Below, one piece after another: positions 23,501 through 35,019 of a stretch of 64,000 nt of DNA. Numbering within the stretch: position 1 is the first letter of the stretch; each line of letters opens with the position of its first letter. The notes under the pieces were generated by a model, which did not search any database, was not told the origin of the DNA, and was given only the letters and a program-made list of their open reading frames with translations. The DNA comes from Paguma larvata. Taxonomy: Eukaryota; Chordata; Mammalia; Carnivora; Viverridae. The translations under genes were made by a program, and so were the position numbers. The stretch spans positions 69,950,500-70,014,499 of the forward strand of contig CM057827.1 of NCBI GenBank assembly GCA_030068075.1. Reading direction: 5' to 3'.

Positions 23501-26040
23501 GCCCGGGTGGTGCCGTCCTACATGCAGGCAGTGAATGCGGAGCGGGAGCGCCAGGTGGTGATGGCCGTGTTGGAGGCGCTGACGGGGGTGCTGCGCGGCT
23601 GCGGGCCCCTCGCGTTGCAGCCCCCTGGGCGCCTCGCCGAGCTCTGCACCATGCTCAAGACTGTGCTGCAAAGGAAGGTGAGCGGGGCGGGTGGGCTGTG
23701 GGGTGAGGAGAGGGCTCAGCCCCAAGCCTGGATAGTTAGAGGCTCCAGGTCCAGCTTCCCCTCCCTCCCCTCCATGGAAAGGGAAAGGGGAAGGGGCAGG
23801 AGAGCCCAGGCTGAACTGAACTCTCTTCCTGCAGACAGCCTGTCAGGACACTGACGAGGAGGAGGAAGAGGAGGACCAGGTAAGGGCTATGGATGCAAAC
23901 TGTGGGACCAGGGCCGCTAAAAGGTTGGTAATGGCTCCGAATGATGCAGCCCTGCTACCGCAAGGCAGTGGAGGTTAGGAAAGGCTTCCAGCAGGTGGGG
24001 GTTCGGGCAGGCTTGGATCAGTAGTTGAGAGTAGGTGCACCAGGAGAAAAAGTGGGGCTTCAAACAAGGCCAGCTTGGAAGGGGCATCGTGCGAGGCGCC
24101 CACCGTTCGAGCTCGCCCTGGTGCTCTAGCCCCTGACCTGGCTCCGTAGGCCGAATATGACGCCATGTTGCTAGAGCACGCGGGCGAGGCCATCCCTGCC
24201 CTGGCAGTCGCGGCCGGAGGAGATGCCTTCGCCCCCTTCTTTGCCAGCTTCTTGCCACTGCTGCTGTGCAAGACGGTGAGTGCTCTGCGCCCTGGCTTTG
24301 AACCCTGTTCTACCCGTGCATCTTGGGTCCAGCCCCCCCACTCTGTCCCAGGCTGACTTCACTCCTGCCCCGCCCCCCAGAAGCAGGGCTGCACGGTGGC
24401 AGAGAAGTCTTTTGCAGTGGGGACACTGGCGGAGTCCATTCAGGGCCTGGGCAGCGCCTCAGCCCAGTTCGTGTCTCGGCTGCTCCCTGTGTTGTTGAGC
24501 ACCGCCCGGGAGGCAGACCCCGAGGTGCGGAGCAATGCCATCTTTGGGCTGGGCGTGCTGGCAGAGCATGGGGGCCGCCCCGCTCAGGAGTATCCTTAGC
24601 TTGTGGAGGGGCCTGGGCAGGGGGGTTGGGAGTGTCCCTGGGGCTCAAGGATGGGAGAGGTCTGCCCGGGTGCCTGTTCCTTGACTGTGGAACCAGACAC
24701 TTCCCTAAGCTGCTGGGGCTTCTATTGCCCCTCCTGGCACGGGAGCGCCACGATCGTGTCCGTGACAACATCTGTGGGGCACTCGCCCGCCTGCTGATGG
24801 CCAGTCCCACGAGGAAACCGGAGCCCCAGGTGAGGCCCCGGGAATCGGGCGGGGCCGGGAGGCTGAGGAGGGTACGAAACAAGGGCCCTGAGGCATCTCT
24901 GTGTCCAGGTGCTGGCGGCCCTGCTGCACGCCCTGCCACTGAAGGAGGACTTGGAGGAGTGGGTCACCATAGGGCACCTCTTCAGCTTCCTGTACCAGAG
25001 CACCCCTGACCAGGTAACTCTGATGCTGGTGGTCCTCAGGGGACCCTGCTGCTCGTCGTAGGCAGAATTGGCCTCAGCTGTCGCTGATGCAGAGTGACAG
25101 TTTACACGACCCTGTGTCACTCCTTACTCAGCTTTGTCTTTAGTCTGTAAGGACTGGCAGCCTTGTAAGGGGAGGGGCCTGACCAGGCAGCACCTTCTCC
25201 TAAGGAGGCTCCATCCTGCCTGACCATTTATACACTCTGGGGGGAGCCGGAAGTCACAGCTTCCCTAGGCTAACTTCCTACACCAGGGGTCCTTCAGACT
25301 GCTCCATGGGGCGGGGGGGGGGGGGGAATCCCTTCCACTTAAGAGTAGCTCTGCTTTCTGAAGGAGAGTCGTCTGCACTGACCAGCTCCTGTTCCAGTGC
25401 TCCTGTGTCATTCACCTTGTCTTGTACCTTTAGAAACTGTTGTGTTGGGGAGCTCCCGAGGGAAAGATTTATTCTATTTGAAGAGAAACCAGGGGATTCT
25501 TTTGGTCTTTAACTTCAGTCCTCTTGGGTCACAATCCTGTCTCTTTCAAAAAAAAAATTTTCTACTACGATATTTCATGGGTCCTCCTTCTCCTGTTTCA
25601 GAGTTGTCTTGGATGTGAATCAGTATCACGCTCCCAGTATCCCTGGTGGGAGATTCTCCCTCTCTTTGGTCCCTACCACCCACCCCGGACCTGGGCCCAA
25701 GGGTGCTGCCACCCTGAAGTCAGCCTTTCTTTTCCCACAGGTTGTAGACGTGGCTCCTGAGCTCCTGCGCATCTGCAGCCTCATTCTGGCCGACGAGAAG
25801 ATCCCCCCAGGTGAGGGTGGCAGTTGCGGTCAGGGCCAGGGGTCACGGCCTGGGGCAGCTGGGGGGGGCCGGGCCTTCCGGGATCTCTCCCTCTGCACTC
25901 TCCACGCAGACACCAAGGCCGCCCTGCTGCTGCTCCTGACGTTCTTGGCCAAACAGCACACCGACAGCTTCCACTCGGCACTGGGCTCGTTGCCTGGTGA
26001 CAAAGCTCAGGAGCTCCAGGCCGTCCTGGGCCTCACCTAG
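17600..26040 (+). CDS. IPO4: Importin-4 (importin-beta family nuclear import receptor)
   Basis: HEAT-repeat karyopherin that imports histones and ribosomal proteins. Thirty coding exons: 17600-17668, 17749-17835, 17963-18042, 18128-18169, 18623-18752, 18848-19027, 19256-19321, 19427-19528, 19612-19695, 20168-20332, 20421-20474, 20633-20742, 21043-21151, 21316-21445, 21670-21783, 21893-22006, 22253-22373, 22529-22640, 22751-22863, 22974-23051, 23129-23186, 23287-23392, 23484-23677, 23835-23879, 24150-24275, 24381-24589, 24697-24829, 24909-25013, 25741-25810, 25910-26040. Total 1078 aa (human 1081 as I recall). HEAT-type helices run through the protein (DPQIRQFAAVLIRRRL at the N-terminus). Acidic segments in exons 10, 19 and 24 match the histone-binding loops of the family. 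All introns are GT-AG. The intron after exon 26 is U12-type and is listed separately. Confidence 0.97.
19796..20002 (-). mobile_element. CAN-SINE in IPO4 intron 9
   Basis: Minus-oriented copy with tail AATGTTTATTTATTTTTGAG and head ...GAGCCACCCAGGCGCCCC. It is flanked by GTATCTTTA at 19776-19784 and 20006-20014, a plausible target duplication. It ends about 165 bp before exon 10. Confidence 0.9.
24590..24696 (+). other. U12-type (minor spliceosome) intron of IPO4
   Basis: The 107-bp intron between exons 26 and 27 begins GTATCCTTAG, matching the U12 5' splice-site consensus RTATCCTT. It holds TTCCTTGAC at 24677-24685, a match to the U12 branch-site consensus TTCCTTRAC, with the branch A 12 nt before the exon. 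The acceptor is AG after AACC, without the pyrimidine tract of a U2 intron. The junction makes QE-HFPKLLG, as in the human protein. Confidence 0.88.
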
Positions 26041-26224
26041 ACGGGGCTGCAGCCAGGCCAGAGAGAACAGAGCCCGCCCCGCCCCTGAGAGCACCTCTTG
26101 CCATACCAAAGATTCTGGGCCTCACAGCCATTTGGAGTCTCAGCCCTGCCCGCTGCCTTATGGAGGCGTCTCTGGATCCGTTGTGCTGTGGGACAACACG
26201 AATGGAGCCTTGACCTCCTACCCT

Positions 26225-26230
26225 AATAAA
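26225..26230 (+). terminator. IPO4 poly(A) signal AATAAA
   Basis: AATAAA 185 nt past the IPO4 stop. Cleavage is expected near 26245, about 50-60 bp from the expected REC8 cleavage site on the other strand. Confidence 0.85.
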
Positions 26231-26317
26231 GACGGTTCAACTTCTGCTTGAAAAACAGTAGGTCTGACAGCGGGAAGCACAGAGCTAGATGGTCAGAAAT
26301 GAGGCAGGCAAGATGTA

Positions 26318-26323
26318 TTTAAT
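26318..26323 (-). terminator. REC8 poly(A) signal (ATTAAA variant)
   Basis: TTTAAT on the plus strand is ATTAAA on the REC8 strand, only 35 nt after the stop codon, giving a very short 3' UTR. No AATAAA lies nearer. Confidence 0.55.
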
Positions 26324-26357
26324 GTACCCAAGGTCCCGGCAGCTTTGTGAGTTAGTC

Positions 26358-29300
26358 CTAAGCGCAGTGGAATCGGGGCCCTGGCTGGAGCAGGAGGCGC
26401 CCGTACGGCTTCTCTTGTTCCACGCGAAGGATCTGTTGTGCCGCAAGCACTGCTCAAGGGGAGAGGACAGGGCCGGTCAGGGGGAGTCCCTGTCCAGCCG
26501 GTGTCTCCTCATCCCCCACGTGTGCCCGCACTCACCCAGCAGCAGATAGAAGGCCCGGGCAGCCGTCCTGCGGGGGCTGAGAGGGGACACCAGGCTGCTG
26601 AAATCGGGCTGTCTGTTGGCCTGCAGCTCCTGTGCCACTGCCCTGTGGGGATCAAGGACTGTCAGCTGAAGTCTCAGCCTGGGCCTGTCCCACTGAGACC
26701 GTGTCTGTCTCCCTGCTACCTATACACGGCCTCCAGTGACAGCAGCTCGGGCTCCAGGGGCAGCTCCAAAGGCACCTCCACGGGCACTTCAGGGAGTTCG
26801 GGCACCACAGGCAGTGCAGGGGGCTCCGGCTGCTCCGCCTCAGCCCAGGCCCTGGGAGAACACGGGAGTCAGGCGGAGCAGGGAAGGTGGCAGCTGTGAC
26901 AGCGACAAGGGGAATACCCTGAGTTCACCGGGGCTGGTGGCTTACCACCGTTCTTCTGAGGGAATGAGGCTGATGCGGGACTTCTCCTCCTCGGCCGCTT
27001 CTAGAGAGAGCTCTGTTGGGGGGAGGGGATGGTCGTGAGTGGATCTGCAGATCTGAGCAGTCGGGACCTTGAGGCCACCTGCCTGAACCAGATGCCGCGG
27101 CCGTGCAGTGACTTATTAAAAGTGCCCAGGTGGGAGAGCTGAAGAGATCCGTGCTCCCTCACGTTAAACACTCCCTTCTAACAAGAGCATCAGGGTACCC
27201 GTTCTCTGGGACCGTGGCTACGGTGGTGGGCCTCACTCTTCTCCAGGTGCCTACCTGAAGACAGCATGAGGGGCCCGCTGGGCTCCTGGGCCTCTCTCAG
27301 GACCTGGGTGGGGAGAGCGAGAACAAAACCCCAGGTGTCACCGAAGCACCTGGGGCAGGGCGAAGCAGTCCCAGCCCTGAACCACCTGCACTCGGGGATG
27401 GACCCGGCACCAATGGCTGCCGTGAGCGGGAGAAGGCAGCCTTTTGAGGAAGGGCACGGTTACCTCGATATCACTCAGAGTTTCAGCCCTCCTCCTTTCC
27501 TCCTCAGCTGCGACTTCCCTCTCAGCCTCCTCGGGTAGTCTTCGCCTGAGTGCTTCTGGGGGTGGCTGGGCACAGTGGGTCCAGAAAGCCAGCAGTTCTG
27601 GGGGTAGCCAGCCAGCTGGGGAGAGTAGGCAGCAGGGACGGGGTCTGGGGTGTGAGGAATACCAAGTGAAGAATATATGGGTTCAGAAGATCCCAGGTGT
27701 CAACCCCCACCACTCCTTACAGTGAGTTGGGGTTCGGAATAGCTCCATGGGGCTTCTGATGGTCCTCTCCGGAGGCTGCACCTTTGGCTGCGTGGGGGGG
27801 AGGGCCGGAAGCCCAGTCAGGAGGGAACCACTCCTTACTGCTCCTCCTTCACTTTGCATGCTTTGTTCCAAGGCCTCTGACCTTTTAACTCTCAGGTTCA
27901 TGCCCCTGCCTGCCCCACTCGCGGCCAACTGGTGCCCATGGATGTGCTCGGTGGGGTCACTCAAGGGACACAGAGAGTTGTGTATGTGCAAACCCGGAAC
28001 ACATGCACTTGGGGGATTCCCTGTGCCTCCCCAGAGTTTCAAAGGCCCAGCACACGTGGCCCCCGCCCTGCCTCCCTCCACCCCCAGCAGAGCCTAAGCT
28101 GCACTCACACATTCCCAGCAGTGAGCTCGGGTTTGCAGTTGTTGCCGGAATTTCTCCCTCGAGATCTGAGTCTCCTTGTCCCAGAACAATAACTGGCGGC
28201 GGCGGCGACGAGCAGGTGGGATCACACGATATGGGGACACGGGGGGCCTCTGCCGAGTTGGAGGGGAAGTGGGGGCCAGGTTCCCCATTATTCCTTTTCC
28301 CGCCACCTTGGTGGACTGTAGGAGAAGCCCCACGGCCCCACCCCAGAGGTGCCCTGGGAAAGAGCTGGGCACAGCCTCTGAGTACATGCGGTTCCAAGCT
28401 CACATGGGGGCCCGGCTGTAGGCTAGATAAAACCGTGAGCAGGGGTACTTTTTACCAATTTGTACAAAGGCCCAGACAGGCTGGCAGTGGCCCTGGGCTT
28501 GGGGAAGCTGAATGTGGATGAGCAGCTCTGGGAGAGGAGGCTCGGAAAGGGCAACTACTCACCTCCGGGCTGGGAGGGGCTGGCAGACGCAGCTCCGGTG
28601 GGGGGGTCACCTCTGCAAAAACATTCTAGGTCCCGGCTCTGCCACACACCCTTTGCCCTTAGAGCCACCCAGACACCCACACAAGAAGCTAGAAGGCCCC
28701 CCCTTCAGCAAGCTGGAATCCAGGCCCTTGCATGCAACAGCTGTATAGGTACTCCCAGGAAAGCTCCAGGCAGGGCGGGCACTCACCAGTAAGCAGAGCC
28801 TCAGGCTCCCAGCCTACTGGCTTCAGCTCCTCGGGGGCTGGGACCGGAAGTGGCTCTGCGGCCCTTTCCACCCTAAGAGAAAATGGACAAGAGAAATAAG
28901 GACACCCCTCCCAGCACTGGCCCCCAAGCTGGCCCAGGGGGTCCTGCCCTTACTGTGCGAGAGCTGGAGGTGAAAGCGGGGGTGCAGTGATTTCTTCTTC
29001 CACGGCCCGGGGCTCCTCCTTGTACTCTGCAGGGACAAGATCAGGGCTCAGAGCACAGAAGAGAGTAAATGGGAGCACTAACCACACCAGGGCCCTGACC
29101 AGCCAGTGCCGCACGGGCCCTACGGGGCCAGACAGGCTTGCCTTCACGTTCCTCTAATAAGATGGCTTCATCCTCCTCAGCAATCAGCAGGTCCAAGTCT
29201 CGCCGGCTGATCTCTGGGAGCTCCTGTTCACCCTGTCCCAAGAAGAAGAGTAAGGAGAGGGGAGAGGGGACACAATTCCATTTCTGAAAAAGGCAAGCGG

Positions 29301-31794
29301 ATCCAGGAGACTGGGTCTGAAGGACAGGCGGCAGGAGGCCCGCTGGGCACTCAAGCACCAGGAGTAGGGAGTGGCGAAATGGAGACGAGAAGGCAGGGTC
29401 TGGAGCAGATGGGAGCAGGTAAACGCAAGGCAGGCTGGGTGGCCACAGGCAGGCCTCAGGCCTCAGGCCCTGCTACAGGGGTACAACTCACCTCAATGTG
29501 CAGCATGCGTATGGGCTCTGCCTCTTGGAGGGTGATGGCCTCTGGGGGCAGCACAGTGACCAGGATCCTGTCTGGAGGGGCAGGAGAGTCCCACCGGCCC
29601 CTCTGCTTCGTCCCAGGTTCCCACCCCATGCGGGGAGGCAAAAGCATGGACTCTACAATCAAGTCAACCTGGGTTCTGGTCGGGCCCAGGCCAGTCACTG
29701 CCAATCTGACCCCAGCTATGCTGCTTAACCACTACGGGCCTCGCTTGCCTCCTCTGGAAAAACGGGCTAAGATTCTGATCTCCTAGAACACCAGTGAGGC
29801 AGAGATGAAGTTACACAAATCAAGTGCCCCTCACAGGGCATGGCTCTTAAGAAAAGCTCAAAGATGGTCATTTCTTCCCTTTTGGGGCCCTCCTATGCCT
29901 CTCTCCAAAAAGAACCCTCTCTGCTCACCTGGCTCCCTAGGCTCCATAGGGACTTCAGGAGGGATCTCCTCGAGAAGTCTCTCTGGGGTTGCAGCCTCTA
30001 GGAGGTGTCGAATCTTTGGGGGGGTGGGGACAAAAGGAAGGGTTAGCCGCTGTTTTCTCACTTCCACAACCTTATCCAGACAACGGACAAAAATACGCCT
30101 TCATGCCTGAGCTCTGTGGCGCCGACACTTGCATGCGGTGAACTTGCCGTATGCGCTCCTTCCCTCCCATTCCTGCCATTATCTACTCTTTGTCCATCTG
30201 TCTGTACACAAAGCACTGCACCCTTGTGTCAAGTGTTGTGGGGGACAGAGGAACGGAAAGATTCCTGATCTTAAGGAGCGTATGGTCCAACAGGAAGACA
30301 GGTTTGTATAGAACCCCAGTAAGAGTCGACACAAAGGGTGAAACAAGCCCCTTAGTGGTGTGCTAAGTTCCAAAACAACATTTGGTTCTGGCCAGCGATA
30401 AAGCCTCATAGAAAAGGATAGGATTTGAGCCAGGTCTGTTACGGATATGTAATGAGGATGACCAGTATGGGCTAGGGAAACAGCACAAGCAAAGCGGTGA
30501 ACGTGGCATCATTGGGACAGGGAGGCCAGACCGGTGTTTGGGAGCCAAAGATGCCCAGGGGATATGCTGAGAGACGTCTGGGGGTGGCTAGTTCTAGACC
30601 TGGGCATGGGGAGCTCTGATGCTAGTCTTCTATTCGCAGTGGGGAGCCACGGGAGGTGTCTTCGAAGGAAGGAAGTAGCACGTATTAAGCTGTAGAGGTG
30701 TTAGGGTGGGAATAGAGCAGGACATGGTAGGGAACCCAGGGCTGAGAGACAATGAGGGCCCGGATTAGAGCCTTGGCAGTGGGAACTGTGTGGACATAAG
30801 TCTGGACGAGAGCTGCCTCTAAGTTGGCCTTGCATAGACAAGTGGGGTGGGCTTTGTCTGGAAGAGTCCACCAGGACAGTCCCCCTGCGGTGTGTCCCGG
30901 GAACGAGCCCTACCTGAGGGATATTGAAGGGGCTGGGAAGCGTGGGATCCACAGACATCATCCCAAAAAAGGGGTCTGGAGCATCTTCCAGGGTCTCCAT
31001 CATGGCCAGGCGGTTAGGAAGCAGCAGGCTGGGTCTGAGAGAGAGGGTGGGCTGTCCAGTACTCAAGGCTGAGGCCAAGCAGGGAGGAGGCTGCCCTCTA
31101 AAGGCTGAAGGCCCAGTCCCAAGGGGGCACTCACAGTTCAGTCTCCACCATATCGATGCGGACCTGCAGCTGGGCACGGTGCAGGCGCTCCAGGATGTGC
31201 TGGATGTCCTCTGTGGACGGGGAGGGCAAGGTAGAGAGCCCGCCTTGCCTAGGGCCACTCGGCTCCGCCCCATCTCCCGAGCCTTCCCGGCCTTACCTAC
31301 GAGGTACTGGCATTGCTGGGAGTAGACCCGGATCACGCCGATCTGCAGCTGGGCTGAGAGATACAGGGAGAAGCGGGGCCGCGGGAGACCGGGCCGCGGC
31401 GGCTGCACTCGTACCAGCACGTAATCGAGGATTTCCTCGCTGGGGGTACAAAACGCCCTGCTCACTCACCCCTGCGCCAAGGACCAACCCCACTGCCTGG
31501 CCGACCGGATGCCTCGGGTTGCCTCGCTACCCTGCCCACACAAGCCCGGCCGCTCCTCCCCTTCCTGGGCCTTACCAGGTCTTCACCACGTTCACCTTCA
31601 GGTACTCACGCTTCACCAACCGGCTGCCGCGCGTCGCTGCCAGCCTGGAGGGGCGGGGGGTGTGAATGGACGGCGGGGAGGGGGTGTCAGGCTGGGATCC
31701 CTGGGTACCCCTCCCGGCATGCACGGCCCTGCCCTTACCAGATGGTGGCGAAGCAGCCGGTGTGGCGCTGAAGCACGTTGGGATAGTAGAACAT
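26358..31794 (-). CDS. REC8: Meiotic recombination protein REC8 (kleisin)
   Basis: Meiosis-specific cohesin kleisin that bridges SMC1B and SMC3 and is cut by separase. Nineteen coding exons on the minus strand: 31794-31739, 31644-31576, 31439-31297, 31210-31135, 31034-30914, 30013-29929, 29571-29492, 29232-29148, 29026-28954, 28872-28787, 28612-28563, 28249-28109, 27787-27721, 27615-27464, 27303-27255, 27012-26946, 26851-26720, 26642-26536, 26449-26358, giving 576 aa. Residues 1 to about 115 are the conserved Rad21/Rec8 N-terminal domain (MFYYPNVLQRHTGCFATIWLAA). The middle is acidic and proline-rich with an arginine run (PPARRRRRQLLFWDKETQ). The C-terminal winged helix ends RLLLQPGPRFHCA. 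Human is 547 aa as I recall; most of the surplus is in the central region, especially exon 9. The donor of exon 8 (GTGAAG) is the weakest in the model. Confidence 0.94.
29640..29790 (+). repeat. MIR remnant in REC8 intron 6
   Basis: AGCATGGACTCTACAATCAA, AACCTGGGTTCTGGTC and GCTTGCCTCCTCTGGAAAAA follow the MIR order with heavy divergence. Confidence 0.5.
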
Positions 31795-31799
31795 CGTCG

Positions 31800-32640
31800 C
31801 GGCGCCTGGGTTTCACCTTCCGCCACTCCTCCGTTCGGATCTCAATCGGAATTCTTTGCGACGCCGAACTTCCCAACACCGTTGGAACGAAGGGTGGCGC
31901 CGCGGTGGACCCAGAATGCCAAATAAAGGAGCCGATAAATAATCGGTGGATAAACGATTACGGCGAGAAGTAAATGGAGGCGCGGGCTGCACACACAACA
32001 GTTGGGACGCCCCTCTCCGTCTGCCCTGAGCGGGTTCACACGCCGCGTGGGTGCTTCGAACTTACTGGGAACTGAGTTCCAGGTTGGAGGTGCAGCGCTC
32101 CCCGAAGGCAGGCCCGGGCTGGGCCCCAGACCAGTTCCCGAAGGAGAACGGGGGTCCTCCGCAAGGGTGCCGGGCGCCTGGGCCTTGCACTCAGCTTCGG
32201 CACCTGTAGTCCCGGCGGGGTCCCCCTCCCGCGGGACTAGATCCTGCCGCAGGGAGCGCGCCCGCGGGTGCTTTGCGCCTCCCTCGTCATTAGATGGCGG
32301 CGGCCTCCACGACAGCCAATGGGGAACGGGGGTGGGCTCGGGAGCGCTCGTTCCTGGGCGCCAAGTAGCCTGCCGGGCGTCGAGGCAACAGGAGTCTCCC
32401 CAGGCAGGCAGCGAACCAATCGGAAGAATCCTGTGCACTGCCGGGGCCATTGTGAGGTGTCCTGACCAATGGGCTCTCGTTCTTGCCTCCAGCAACAAGG
32501 GTTCCTCGGTGGCACTTCTCTGCGGACCAATGAGCGTGGAGCAAGTCCCAGCCTCGCGCCCTCAGCAAGTTTTGGTAACTGGGGCACTTCGACTACTAGA
32601 GTAGGTCGGGTCATGCCGGGGGCAACTGCCCTGCCCCCGT
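31800..32640 (-). promoter_or_regulatory. REC8 upstream CpG-rich region with four CCAAT boxes
   Basis: CpG-rich sequence upstream of the REC8 ATG. Four CCAAT pentamers in the same orientation lie at 32316, 32416, 32466 and 32527 (spacings 100, 50 and 61 bp), three of them in the NF-Y-favoured context ACCAAT. Human REC8 has a non-coding first exon as I recall, so this may be the true core promoter. No transcription start can be placed. Confidence 0.55.
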
Positions 32641-33599
32641 TCTGGGTTCCTGACCTGCGGCTAGACCTTGCCCTTTAATCCCACCAAGTACCAACAAAAT
32701 ATCAAAAACCCGTCTGCCTTTTGTACCCAGGCTCGAGCCTGTCGTGAGCTGGGGAGGTGGAAAGGGTGTGCGTAGCCTTGGAGCGGCCACCGACCGAAGA
32801 GGAAGAAGTCAGATCTCACAGGAAGCGCTGAGAGAACTTGCTGAGTCCTTTCCTAAATTTGAACAGTTTAGGCTGTGGGGCTGCCCCGTCTGGCCGTTTT
32901 CGGGTTGTGACTGTTCCCACGGCTGCAATAGGTTCAGCTTTTGTGGGATGTAGGGCACACCTCTCTGCATGCAAAAGCCACTTGGCTCAAACGATTCTTT
33001 GTCTCCATGCCTCCTGCCTTTGTATGGCCAATTCTTTGGCCTGGAATGCCTTTCCCCACGGCATGCTTCTGCTTCTTTAACACTCAGTCTCTTACTGTGG
33101 CTGAGCTGACCCTATTTTGTTTTGTTCCTTCAGTCTGGGAGCTCTTGAGATTGAGATCTTTTTTTCTTTTTTTCTTTTTTTTTTTTTTTTACCCCCAACT
33201 AGTTCCTGGAACCCAGCTCAGTAAACATGCGTCAAGTGAATACGCAATTACCCTAAATTTACAACCACAAAAAGTCAAGGTTGACAGGGATTTCAAAATC
33301 TAGTCTAGACTGGCCTTTCAGAGGAGAAAACAGAGGCCCACATAAGAAGGTGTTTCTCAGACCACACAGCTCCGTAATGGCAGCGTGTGGCACTGATGGC
33401 AACTCTGCTCTCCTGAATTCCAGCATTTCCAGGACCCAGTCAACTTGTGCTTGGTTAAGTTCGTTTCTACATAATACAAATTGTTGCAGTCACTGTACGT
33501 ATGTTGTCAGTGTTTGTAAGTTCACACCGAGTACAGAGATAAGGTGGGGGCGTCCACCCTTAAGGTACTTGGAACCTAGTTTAGGAGATAAGCAATTGA

Positions 33600-34242
33600 G
33601 TAATTTGTTCATCCATCCCTCCATCCAACCAGTATTTATGAGATACCTACTACATGCCACACACTCCTCTAGGCGCTGGAGATAGAGCAGTGACCAAAAC
33701 AAGTCCTTGTTCTAATGTCTTAGGGAAGGAGAGATGATAAGCAAGGAGACAAACAGAAATATGAGAAATGGTGATCAGTGCTGTGAGAATGAGGCCGCAT
33801 AGGAGGGTTGTGAGGGCTGCTATTGAGGTAGAGTGCTAAGGGAAGCCTCTCTGAAGAGAGGAGGCAATATGCACCTACCTAAAGGAAGAATATTTTAGAC
33901 AAAAGAACCAGCAAGTGCAAAGGTCCTGAGGCAGAAATGTGGTGGGTTCAAAGAGCCTGGAGCAAGAATGGCAAGGGGTGAGGTTAGATAGGAGGATAGG
34001 GGCCACATCATAAGGACCTTGGAGGCCACTGTAAGGATCTAGGCTTTTACTCTGAATGAGTTAAGAAGCAATGAGAGGTTTTGAGCAGAGGAATGACATG
34101 ATGAGATCTGTGTTAAGAGGATCTCTCTATTATGTTGGGGATAGGCTGAAGTGGCTAAGAGTGGAGGGAGGAAAGAAGATGTGGAAGGAAGCAGAAGGAG
34201 GTGTGAGAGATGAGAGTAGCTTGTTCCAAAGTGTGTGTGGAA
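33600..34242. repeat. Ancient mammal-wide LINE-like remnant
   Basis: Contains GTATTTATGAGATACCTACT, ACATGCCACACACTCCTCTA, CAGCAAGTGCAAAGGTCC and TTTTGAGCAGAGGAATGACA in the order typical of a widespread old mammalian repeat (L2-like 3' end). It continues at 34712-34810 beyond the SINE insertions. Family name uncertain. Confidence 0.5.
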
Positions 34243-34711
34243 AAGGCATCTGGGTGGCTCAGTCAGTTAAGCATCTGACTCTTTTAAAATTTTTTAAAAA
34301 TGTTTATCTATTTTTGAGAGAGAGAGAGACAGAGCGGGAGCAGGGGAGGGGCAGAGACAGAGGGAGACACAGAATCTGAAGCAGGCTCCAGTTTCCGAGC
34401 TGTCAGCACAGAGCCCGACACGGGGCTCCAACTCACAAACATGAAATCACGACCTGAGCCAAAGTCAAGAACCGTGAAATTATGACCTGAGCCGAAGTCA
34501 GATGCTTAACCGACAGAGCCACCCAAGCGCCCCATCATCTGACTCTTGATTTCGACGCAGGTCCTGATCTCACAGTTTTGAGTTCCAGCCCTAATTTGGG
34601 CTCTTTTGGGCTGACAGCACAGAGCCTACTTGGGATTTTCTCTCTCCCTCTCTGTCCCTCCCCTGTACTCTCATTCTCTTTCTCTCAAAAATAAATAAAC
34701 ATTTAAAAAAA
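34243..34711 (+). mobile_element. CAN-SINE (plus), split by a younger SINE
   Basis: Head AAGGCATCTGGGTGGCTCAG at about 34245. The body resumes after the inserted copy at about 34537 (ATCTGACTCTTGATTTCGAC) and ends CAAAAATAAATAAACATTTA at about 34705. Split at its 37th base or so by the element at 34284-34536. Confidence 0.88.
34284..34536 (-). mobile_element. CAN-SINE (minus) nested inside an older CAN-SINE
   Basis: Minus-oriented copy, tail AAATGTTTATCTATTTTTGA, head ...GCCACCCAAGCGCCCC. Target duplication ATCTGACTCTT at 34273-34283 and 34537-34547 belongs to the host SINE. A partial internal repeat (ACCTGAGCC.AAGTCA twice, 34452-34500) is also present. Confidence 0.9.
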
Positions 34712-35019
34712 GTGTTAGTGGTAGAAACAGAGAGAAGTGGTCAGATTCTGGATAGATTCTAAAGAAATAATGACAGGACATGCTGATGGGCTGGATGCGG
34801 GGTGTGACAGAAAATGTAAGACACTGTATAATCATAAATGGGATAATCCAACCAGAAGATATAACAATTGTAAATATTTATGCACATTATGTCACGGGAG
34901 CACCCAAATACACAGAGCAGTTAATAACAAACATAAACAACTTGATCAACAGCAATACAATAACAGTAGGGGACTTTAACCCTCACATCGACGGACAGAT
35001 CATCTAAACAGAAAATCAG

